Shown here piece after piece: positions 1 through 6,472 of a stretch of DNA of 55,999 bases. Origin of the DNA: DATLFA01 sp039934635. GTDB taxonomy: Bacteria > Actinomycetota > Acidimicrobiia > Acidimicrobiales > WLNW01. The position numbers and the translations under genes are program-made. The notes beneath the pieces are model-generated. The model was not told the DNA's origin and searched no databases. It saw only the letters and a list, made by a program, of their open reading frames with translations. The DNA lies in the NCBI GenBank assembly GCA_039934635.1, contig JBDTLT010000014.1:1-55999 (forward strand), written 5' to 3'. Every line of letters starts with the position of its first letter. Positions within the stretch are counted from its first letter, which is position 1.

Positions 1-2
1 CC

Positions 3-122
3 GTAATCGTACAGGTGTTCGACCCACAACACAAACGAAATACCAACAAAATCAAGGAAATCCGGAAACGTCTGGCGATGCGGCGGTCACTCGAAGCAAT
101 CGACCGAATCCGATGCGTTTAG
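3..122 (+). CDS. possible 3' end of an upstream gene (partial)
   Basis: A reading frame is open from the left edge and stops at a TAG at 120-122. It encodes 39 residues rich in Lys, Arg and Ile, with a predicted basic helix near the end (KEIRKRLAMRR). It finishes 31 bp before the amidohydrolase start on the same strand, as an upstream operon partner would. The base composition is clearly less GC-rich than the genes that follow. There is too little sequence to assign a family, and it may simply be non-coding. Confidence 0.3.
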   Translation, partial: VIVQVFDPQHKRNTNKIKEIRKRLAMRRSLEAIDRIRCV

Positions 123-153
123 TGTGGTCGCATCGACAGACGAGGGGTGGCAA

Positions 154-1287
154 ATGGGACTCGACGGATACTTCGTCATCGATGCGGACGGGCACGGCGG
201 CGAGCCTTTGGACTGGCGCGAACGCATCCCCAATCGGTACCGACCGCAGATGGAGTATTTCGTAGGGCGCATGAAGGGGTTGTTCGGCGATCTCCCGGGT
301 GGAGCGATGCGTCTCGATCCTGAACACAGCGATGATCGTTACGTCGAGCGCCCGTCCAATCCGCTGCGATTCGATCCCGAGGGCACGCGGCAAGGAATGT
401 TCGAACCGGCGGCGCGGATCGACGACATGGATCTCGAGGGAATCGACATCTCGATCATGTTCGGAGGCGGTGCCGGCGAGGAGTGGGCGCTGCTCGATCC
501 GCCGTTCGCAGCGGCGCTGTGCACGACGCTGAACGACGCGCGGGCAGAGTTCTGCTCGTTCGCGCCGGATCGACTCAAGCTGAACGCCAAGTTGCCCATG
601 ATCGATCCGGAGGCGGCGGCGGCGGAGCTCGACCGGTGTGTGCGAACGTGGCCCGGCATCTTCGTCGGCATGAGCACGACGCAGCATGTGCGAGATCGCA
701 ATCTCGACGATCGATGCTTCGACATCGTGTGGTCGACCGCCCAGGCGTTGGGTGTGGCCGTCTCCACGCACGGCGGCGGACAAGCCGTCGATCAGATTCC
801 CTATGCGATCGAGCGGTCGGCGACTCGTCTCGAAAAACATGCGATCACGCATCCGTTCGGTTCGATGCTCGCGGTCACCAACTTCACGATCGGGGGAGTA
901 CTGCATCGCTTTCCCGAACTCCGTGTCGGGTTCATGGAAGCCGGTGTCGGCTGGCTGCCGTTCTGGCTACAGCGCCTCGATGAGCACTACGAACTCATGC
1001 CCGATCAGGCGCCTGATATCGACCGCAGGCCCTCGGAGTATTTCAAGGGTCGGTGCTTCGTCAGCTGTGAGCCCGACGACCCGAGTGTTCCCTATGTGTG
1101 CGACACCGTTGGCGACGGCGCGGTTGTCTATGCGTCCGACTATTGCCACTTCGATTGCGCGTTCCCCGAGTCGGTGCGAATAGTCGTCGATCGTGGCGAT
1201 CTCGACGCCGATCGCAAGGCCGCGATTCTCGGCAACAACGCGGCGCGCCTCTACGGCCTGTCGCTGTCTGCAGACGTACGAAGCTGA
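154..1287 (+). CDS. amidohydrolase-family metal-dependent hydrolase
   Basis: A 377-residue protein of the amidohydrolase-2 type (TIM-barrel hydrolases and decarboxylases that includes ACMSD-like enzymes). Seen in the sequence: an N-terminal metal-binding stretch DADGH, a mid-protein His in STHGGG, the family segment FMEAGVGWLPFWLQRLDEH, and a late Asp in YASDYCH that would complete the metal site. The ATG at 154 is chosen because GAGGGG at 142-147 lies 6 nt upstream; an in-frame GTG at 124 would put that Shine-Dalgarno inside the gene. Such proteins often accompany aromatic or steroid catabolism genes, like those at the other end of the window. The substrate cannot be told. Confidence 0.85.
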   Translation: MGLDGYFVIDADGHGGEPLDWRERIPNRYRPQMEYFVGRMKGLFGDLPGGAMRLDPEHSDDRYVERPSNPLRFDPEGTRQGMFEPAARIDDMDLEGIDISIMFGGGAGEEWALLDPPFAAALCTTLNDARAEFCSFAPDRLKLNAKLPMIDPEAAAAELDRCVRTWPGIFVGMSTTQHVRDRNLDDRCFDIVWSTAQALGVAVSTHGGGQAVDQIPYAIERSATRLEKHAITHPFGSMLAVTNFTIGGVLHRFPELRVGFMEAGVGWLPFWLQRLDEHYELMPDQAPDIDRRPSEYFKGRCFVSCEPDDPSVPYVCDTVGDGAVVYASDYCHFDCAFPESVRIVVDRGDLDADRKAAILGNNAARLYGLSLSADVRS

Positions 1288-1424
1288 GGACCGCTCTTCC
1301 ACTCGACCGATGAGCCGGATATTCTCTACGCGTGCGCAAACGGAACCATCGGCGCGGGGGACGGACAACACCGAAAGGCACACGGCCCGCCGATATACAC
1401 CGGCAGCGTGGTCCGTTGACGCCG

Positions 1425-3182
1425 ATGCACGAGGAGCCACCGCCTCTCGTGGCGGATGCCGATGCGAGCATCCGGGAGCGCTCACCGCTGGCGTTGTTGC
1501 TGATGGCGTCCAGTCTGGTCGAGATCGCGACCCCTCGGCCGCTCGACTCATGGGGTGGGCGGCGAGCGGCGCGCCCCGACAGCCAGAGTCTCTTCGAGTC
1601 CTTTGCGGTGAGCGGATGGCCGTCAATGGCCGCGTTGGCGATCGCGGTCGCCATGTTGCAAAGCGACGAGGTGCTCTCTTTGCGTCTGCGTAACGCGGCC
1701 GAGCCCCACGTGGAATCGCGCCCGAGTTGGTTGTCGACGATGGCTCGTATCGAGATCACCGACACGGTGGTGCACAGCGATCCGCTCGGCGACGGCGAGA
1801 ACGTGATGCTGTCGTGGCGGTGGCCCGACGGTTCTGAAGCCACGTTGGTCTTGTATGTCGATCACAACATGGGCACGATCGTCAAAGACGCGTTCGCTAT
1901 GGCCGAGGGTGCGCCTGAGGTGGCAGCGCTGTTCGATCAGTTGGGCGATCGCCACATCACGCGCAAACCGATCGCGGCGAGCGTCGCCCGTGCCCGCATC
2001 GCGGAAGCGATCGCGAACACTGATCGGATGGTGCCCCCGATCGAGACCGATACATGGCCGACGAGCCGGCCCTTGGTCGAGTGGTTGTTGCGGCACCTAC
2101 CCGAGGGCGGCACTGGCTACGCACGCCCGGATTGGTCCGGCACGAGTCGTGACCGACTCGTCGATGAGTTCGTGGCGTCTGCGTTCGGTGACATCGCTGG
2201 GCTGACCCGCACGCAGGTGCGGGAGTTGGTCGATCCGCTGGTGTGGTTCGCCTGCGATTACGGCCCCGGCGACCCGCTGCGGTGGAGCCCGGTCTCGGTG
2301 GAGATCGTTCTCACCGATTGGTATCCGCGCAAGGTGTTCAATGCTCCGCTCGCCGATCTGCGTTTGCTGCCTCGTGTATTGGCAGGGTTCGTCCGCTTCT
2401 CCCACGCGCGTCGGGACATTCCCGTCGATCTGACCGACGACACGCTGGCTGCGATCGAGCATTGGACCCAAGCGTTCGTAGGCGCGATCAGCCGTCCGGG
2501 GCGTTCGCCTTTCGACAACGCAGCTCGTCTTGCTCGGTTGGCGGCAGGATTCGACGATGACGAATTCGACGATGACGAATTTGACGATGACGAAGACCTC
2601 GACGACGCCGAGTTCATGAGTCGTGCGGTGGACGAACTCGAAACCCGTGTCCTCGAGCTCGTCGGTGGACGCGCCGCATATGACGCGCTCGACGATGCGC
2701 CGCTCGGCGATGTTGCGTTCGACTGGAGTCAGATACCGCCGGATCTTGTGGGTGCAGTGGAGGAGACGTTGAGTCACCTCGATCAATGGGCCGCCGACCT
2801 TTTCGATGTCGAGGTTCGAACGATCGCGCGCAGTGTGTTGGCCGGCGTGATCGCCGCTGACCCCAGCGTGTTCAAGCGATCACCACGTACGGATGCGTTG
2901 GCGGCCGCGATTCTCGGCTTCCTCTTGACGCGCCTGACCGGACGGTTGTCGGCCAAAGCGCGCCGTCAGTTTCCCTGGAAGCTCTTCACCCAAAAGGAAT
3001 TGGCCAACGCAGTGGGCGTGTCCGCCTCCACGGTCGGCAGCCGGGCCAAGACGATCGCCAACGTAGTCGCGCGCGTTGATATCGCGTGGCCGTCAATTCT
3101 TCACTCCATGCAACGTCGAGAAGCTCTTCAGACCAAGCAACTCGTGACGGAGTGGCGCTCGAGCCGGAAGGAGAACGCATGA
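1425..3182 (+). CDS. hypothetical acidic protein with C-terminal HTH-like region (DUF6398-like)
   Basis: A protein of about 585 residues of unknown function. Its final third includes a helical segment (LAAAILGFLLTRLTGRLSAKARRQFP) and then a likely helix-turn-helix (FTQKELANAVGVSASTVGSRAKTI), which resembles the DUF6398-type C-terminus of some large actinobacterial proteins; that family link is from memory. A perfect threefold DDDEF repeat lies near the middle (2553-2597). There is no signal peptide. A GTG at 1332, preceded by TATTCT 6 nt upstream, is an alternative leaderless start, but codon use between 1332 and 1425 looks non-coding. The stop overlaps the next start (ATGA at 3179-3182), so the two genes are translationally coupled. 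Confidence 0.7.
   Translation: MHEEPPPLVADADASIRERSPLALLLMASSLVEIATPRPLDSWGGRRAARPDSQSLFESFAVSGWPSMAALAIAVAMLQSDEVLSLRLRNAAEPHVESRPSWLSTMARIEITDTVVHSDPLGDGENVMLSWRWPDGSEATLVLYVDHNMGTIVKDAFAMAEGAPEVAALFDQLGDRHITRKPIAASVARARIAEAIANTDRMVPPIETDTWPTSRPLVEWLLRHLPEGGTGYARPDWSGTSRDRLVDEFVASAFGDIAGLTRTQVRELVDPLVWFACDYGPGDPLRWSPVSVEIVLTDWYPRKVFNAPLADLRLLPRVLAGFVRFSHARRDIPVDLTDDTLAAIEHWTQAFVGAISRPGRSPFDNAARLARLAAGFDDDEFDDDEFDDDEDLDDAEFMSRAVDELETRVLELVGGRAAYDALDDAPLGDVAFDWSQIPPDLVGAVEETLSHLDQWAADLFDVEVRTIARSVLAGVIAADPSVFKRSPRTDALAAAILGFLLTRLTGRLSAKARRQFPWKLFTQKELANAVGVSASTVGSRAKTIANVVARVDIAWPSILHSMQRREALQTKQLVTEWRSSRKENA
2553..2597 (+). repeat. 15-bp tandem repeat, 3 copies, in coding sequence
   Basis: Three consecutive 15-bp units of the form GACGATGACGAATTC, at 2553-2567, 2568-2582 and 2583-2597. 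The third copy diverges at its end. They encode (DDDEF)x2-DDDED. The unit length keeps the reading frame, so copy number could change without truncating the protein. Confidence 0.9.
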
Positions 3183-3856
3183 CATCAGAAGCAACGTCGC
3201 GCTTCGTCGATCTGAGCCACGTGATCGAGGACGGCATGAGCACGTACCCGGGCCTACCCGGTCCGGCGATATGCGACTTCATCTCCTTCGAGGATTCACA
3301 CAGCCGCTATAGCCCGGGCACCGAGTTCACGATCGGTCGCATTGATCTGGTCACCAACACCGGCACCTACATCGATACGCCGTATCACCGATATCGCGAC
3401 GGCCACGATCTGGTCGGCCTCGACCTGGCCACGATCTCGAATGTGCCGGGCCTCGTCGTGCGCGTCGATGCCGCGACCACAGAGATCGATGTCCCCCACT
3501 TCGAGTCGATCGATCCGGCCGGTCGCGCGGTGCTCGTACATACCGGTTGGGATCGGCATTGGCGCACCGAGCAGTACTTCGTGGGGCACCCACATCTCAC
3601 CGCAGACGCAGCATCGTGGCTGCGCGACCGCGGCGCGGTGCTCGTCGGCATCGACTCACTGAACATCGACTCGATCGACGGTGGCGAGCGACCGGTGCAT
3701 TCGATCCTGCTGCGCGCCGGTATCCCGATCATCGAGCACATGACCAACCTCGGCGCGTTGCCCGATAGCGGCTTTGCGCTCAGTGCGGTACCACCGAAGA
3801 TCAGCGGGCTGGGCACGTTCCCTGTGCGCGCGCACGCCCGGGTGCTCGAGGGCTGA
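3179..3856 (+). CDS. cyclase-family (kynurenine formamidase-like) hydrolase
   Basis: A 225-residue member of the cyclase family (PF04199; kynurenine formamidase, isatin hydrolase). The start ATG at 3179 has AAGGAG just upstream and overlaps the previous stop. The fold-defining segments are present: FVDLSHVIEDGMSTYPG at the N-terminus, the NTGTYIDTPYHRYRDG segment at the usual motif position, VLVHTGWD, and a late GIPIIEHMTNL. The canonical metal motif HxGTHxDxPxH is altered: the first His is Asn and the second is Tyr, leaving Asp and the last His. The enzyme is therefore either a subgroup with a different metal site or one with altered chemistry. Translational coupling to the upstream unknown gene suggests a shared role. 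Confidence 0.8.
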   Translation: MTSEATSRFVDLSHVIEDGMSTYPGLPGPAICDFISFEDSHSRYSPGTEFTIGRIDLVTNTGTYIDTPYHRYRDGHDLVGLDLATISNVPGLVVRVDAATTEIDVPHFESIDPAGRAVLVHTGWDRHWRTEQYFVGHPHLTADAASWLRDRGAVLVGIDSLNIDSIDGGERPVHSILLRAGIPIIEHMTNLGALPDSGFALSAVPPKISGLGTFPVRAHARVLEG

Positions 3857-3863
3857 CCAACCG

Positions 3864-4292
3864 CTAGTTGTTCTTACGAGCTGACTGCGCCGTGGCGCTG
3901 CGGTTGGCTTTGTCGATGGCATCGACCAGCTTCGCCTTCGTCATTCTCGTGCGGCCCTTGACATCGAGTCGCCTGGCCACATCGAGGAGATGCTCCTTGG
4001 TTGCGAACGCGTCGACACCGCCTGCTGTCCTGGTCTTGCTCTGACGAGCGGCGCGCCCCCGTTTCGCGTCTTGGGCGTCGCTCGGGCCCTTCTTGGCCTT
4101 TGGCTCCCAGTGGTCGCCCACCTTCTCGAAGGAATGCTTGAGTGAAGCAAGCGCGATGCGGTGCGCGGCTTCGCCGTCGCCGTGGGTCTTCTCCGCTGCT
4201 TCCAGTGTGTGCATGTAGGTGTCTTGCGCCTTGGCAGGCGACCGCTGCAGCGTCGAGGGCAACCGATCCTTCTCCGTCTTGGTGAGCGCCAT
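3864..4292 (-). CDS. ChaB-domain protein with C-terminal Rho-N/SAP-like helices
   Basis: A 142-residue basic protein. The first 60 residues match the ChaB fold: LPSTLQRSPAKAQDTYMHTL, then GDGEAAHRIALASLKHSFEKVGDHWEPK. A lysine- and arginine-rich linker follows, then a helical segment (TKEHLLDVARRLDVKGRTRMTKAKLVDAID) resembling the small Rho N-terminal or SAP-like nucleic-acid-binding module. The ATG at 4292 is preceded by AAGGAG; upstream in-frame sequence looks non-coding. It is convergent with the cyclase gene (7 bp between stops) and divergent from the oxygenase at 4414. ChaB was first linked to cation transport regulation in E. coli, but the nucleic-acid-binding tail here suggests a DNA-associated or stress role instead. 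Lys/Ala-rich tails are common on such actinobacterial proteins. Confidence 0.8.
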   Translation of the reverse strand: MALTKTEKDRLPSTLQRSPAKAQDTYMHTLEAAEKTHGDGEAAHRIALASLKHSFEKVGDHWEPKAKKGPSDAQDAKRGRAARQSKTRTAGGVDAFATKEHLLDVARRLDVKGRTRMTKAKLVDAIDKANRSATAQSARKNN

Positions 4293-4413
4293 CTCCTGCT
4301 CCTTGTCGCGCCGGGCCTCCGGCTGCGAACAAGTTCCCAGGATCCACCCGGTTCTAACCCCCACCGACGAGCGCATCGCCTCACGAATTGCTGCCCGGCG
4401 GCGTTGACCTCTT

Positions 4414-5109
4414 GTGCACACGGAAAATATCGATTGGCGCGCGGTCACCGTTGATCTCGACGACCTCGGGGTGGCGCTGACCGGCCCGATCCTCGACGCG
4501 GACGAGTGCGCGGCGCTGCGCGATCTCTACGGACAGGACCGCTGGTTCCGCTCGACCATCGACATGGCGCGGCACCGCTTCGGAGAAGGTCAATACCGAT
4601 ACTTCGACCGGCCGTTGCCGAGCCTCGTCGACGAATTGCGCCACGCGTTCTGGCCCCCCTTGCTGGCGGTCGCGCGGGAATGGGCCACCCGACGCAACCA
4701 GTCCATCTCGTGGCCCGACGAGCTCGACGAATGGCTCGAGCAGTGTCACGCCGCCGGGCAGGTGCGACCCACACCGTTGATGTTGTGCTACGGACCGGGA
4801 GACTGGAACGCGCTGCACCGTGATCTGTACGGCGACCTCGTGTTTCCGTTGCAGGTCGTCATCGGTCTCGACGACCCGACGGTCGACTACACGGGTGGTG
4901 AGTTCGTCGTCGTCGAGCAACGCCCACGCGCCCAGTCCCGCGCGACCGCGACCGTTCTTCCTCGTGGGCACGGCCTGGTATTCACCACCCGAGATCGGCC
5001 GGTGCGCAGCCAACGGGGATGGGTAAACGCGCCGATGCGTCACGGCGTGAGCGTCGTACGCTCCGGTCAGCGCCACACGTTGGGTCTCGTGTTCCACGAC
5101 GCCCGATGA
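4414..5109 (+). CDS. 2-oxoglutarate/Fe(II)-dependent oxygenase, COG3826 type
   Basis: A 231-residue protein with the double-stranded beta-helix iron site: H135 and D137 in LHRDLYGDLVFPLQ, H210 in MRHGVSVV, and R220 in SGQRHTLGLVFHDA as the likely 2-oxoglutarate anchor. GGEFVVVEQRPRAQSR is characteristic of the COG3826 group, which is annotated as uncharacterised 2OG-Fe(II) oxygenase or prolyl 4-hydroxylase-like. The GTG at 4414 is the only reasonable start. Only 4 bp separate its stop from the alkB-like gene, so the two iron/2OG enzymes are probably co-transcribed. The context favours DNA or RNA repair or protein hydroxylation, but the substrate is unknown. Confidence 0.85.
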   Translation: MHTENIDWRAVTVDLDDLGVALTGPILDADECAALRDLYGQDRWFRSTIDMARHRFGEGQYRYFDRPLPSLVDELRHAFWPPLLAVAREWATRRNQSISWPDELDEWLEQCHAAGQVRPTPLMLCYGPGDWNALHRDLYGDLVFPLQVVIGLDDPTVDYTGGEFVVVEQRPRAQSRATATVLPRGHGLVFTTRDRPVRSQRGWVNAPMRHGVSVVRSGQRHTLGLVFHDAR

Positions 5110-5113
5110 CACC

Positions 5114-5986
5114 ATGCGCGCTGGTGCCTCGATGACTTCCGAACTGATTCCCCGCATTCGACTCGCGTTGGCCCCCGGCGCGGCACACCTGCCTGATTGG
5201 CTCGGCATCGAAGAGCAACGACACCTTGTCGACGCCTGCCGCGAGTGGGCAAAGCCGCCGGCACCGATGCGCGCGTCCCGCATGCCCAACGGCGCGGTCA
5301 TGTCGGTCAAGACGGTGTGCCTCGGCTGGCAGTGGATTCCGTATCGCTACTCGCGCTTCGCCGAAGACACCGATGGCGCGCCGGTGAAGCCATTCCCCGA
5401 TTGGCTCGTTGCACTCGGTCGGCGCGCCGTAGCCGATGCGTTCGACGACGTCGAGGCCGCAGCGGGCTACCAACCCGACGCCGCGCTCGTCAACTACTAC
5501 GACGACAACGCGCGGCTCGGTCTCCACAAAGATCAAGATGAAGATGCCGGCGCGCCCGTCGTGTCGATCAGCTTGGGCGATTCGTGCATCTTCCGATTCG
5601 GCAATACCGAAACCCGAGGCCGTCCGTATACCGACCTCGAGTTGCGCTCGGGAGACGTCGTCGTGTTCGGTGGACCGTCACGCTACGCCTATCACGGCGT
5701 TCCGAAAGTGCTTCCGGGCACGGGCAATCCGGAGATCGGTCTCCGCCAAGGCCGCTTCAACATCACGCTTCGCGTCACCGGCCTTTCGAAACAGCCCAGT
5801 CCGAGGGGCGGCTCAGCGGGAACGCGTCGCTCGCGCGCCTCAGCGCTCCGCGTGCTGCTTGAAGCCGGCGTTCTCGATCGCGAGCGCTTTGCGCAGCGTC
5901 GAGGAGAGGATCGGGCCCATCAGCCGCGCGATCGGGCCCGTCATCTCGAGCGTGAGCGTGTTGGTGGTCGCGCCATCGCCTTGTGA
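5114..5986 (+). CDS. alkB: AlkB-type alpha-ketoglutarate-dependent dioxygenase
   Basis: Predicted oxidative demethylase of alkylated nucleic-acid bases. Seen: NYYDDNARLGLHKDQDE with iron ligands H138 and D140, the third ligand H194 in SRYAYHGVPKV, and the 2OG-binding RFNITLR (R214, R220), which is the RxNxTxR signature of true AlkB proteins. The catalytic domain is complete by about residue 225, which matches the usual AlkB length. The frame then runs about 65 residues further, through low-complexity Arg-rich sequence that is antisense to the SRPBCC gene (overlap 5840-5986). That tail looks like read-through of a lost stop rather than a domain. Starts at 5114 and 5132 are both possible. Confidence 0.92.
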   Translation: MRAGASMTSELIPRIRLALAPGAAHLPDWLGIEEQRHLVDACREWAKPPAPMRASRMPNGAVMSVKTVCLGWQWIPYRYSRFAEDTDGAPVKPFPDWLVALGRRAVADAFDDVEAAAGYQPDAALVNYYDDNARLGLHKDQDEDAGAPVVSISLGDSCIFRFGNTETRGRPYTDLELRSGDVVVFGGPSRYAYHGVPKVLPGTGNPEIGLRQGRFNITLRVTGLSKQPSPRGGSAGTRRSRASALRVLLEAGVLDRERFAQRRGEDRAHQPRDRARHLERERVGGRAIAL

Positions 5987-6259
5987 CGTCATCGTGTGAG
6001 TGCCCGTCACCGGCATACCGAGGATGCGGGACTGCCAGGCGAAGGTGTCGTTGGGTTCGAAGCGGGTCACGGTCCACACCCGGGCGCGCTGGCGCGGTTG
6101 CTTGACGCGCGCCGTGCTGCCCACAGCGAGGGGGCCGCGGTCGAGACGAACGATGCTCGTCATGGTCGGCGTGATCGACGGCCACTTCTCGATGTCCTCG
6201 GTCAGCGACCAGACGCGCTCGATCGGTGCGGCAATGTCAATGGTGTCGGTGAGAATCAC
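5840..6259 (-). CDS. SRPBCC (START/Bet v1-like) protein
   Basis: About 139 residues with the polyketide cyclase/SRPBCC pattern: an N-terminal strand TDTIDIAAPIERVWSLTEDIEKWPSITPTMTSI, then LDRGPLAVGSTARVKQP, WTVTRFEPNDTFAWQSR, and a C-terminal helix TLRKALAIENAGFKQHAER. These proteins bind hydrophobic ligands in a helix-grip cavity; the ligand is unknown. GTG at 6259 is the first in-frame start compatible with the fold, as an ATG just upstream is out of frame and hits a stop at once. No strong Shine-Dalgarno is visible. The 3' end lies antisense within the alkB tail. Confidence 0.8.
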   Translation of the reverse strand: MILTDTIDIAAPIERVWSLTEDIEKWPSITPTMTSIVRLDRGPLAVGSTARVKQPRQRARVWTVTRFEPNDTFAWQSRILGMPVTGTHTMTSQGDGATTNTLTLEMTGPIARLMGPILSSTLRKALAIENAGFKQHAER

Positions 6260-6472
6260 GACATGATTTCTAGCTGACCTTTTTGGTAGCGACACCGAAT
6301 TCGTGGCGTCAGGTAGACAGCAGCGAGTACCGATCGACGCGAACGGCCTGAGGACGTGCCGGCTCCGTCGGGATCCTGGCGTGCGACTCGTGGATGTGGG
6401 TCGGTGGAGTAAAGCGATGCTCACCGGGCGGTAGCAGTTTTTCGACCACCCGGGGTCTCCTTGCGTTGAGGG
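6260..6472. other. 213-bp gap between two minus-strand genes
   Basis: This region lies downstream of the GGDEF-B12 gene and upstream of the SRPBCC gene, both on the minus strand. It should hold the SRPBCC promoter. A short imperfect palindrome (GACCACCCGGGGTC, 6450-6463) lies just past the GGDEF stop, followed on the minus strand by a short A-run. I see no convincing gene, RNA or strong terminator. Confidence 0.4.
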
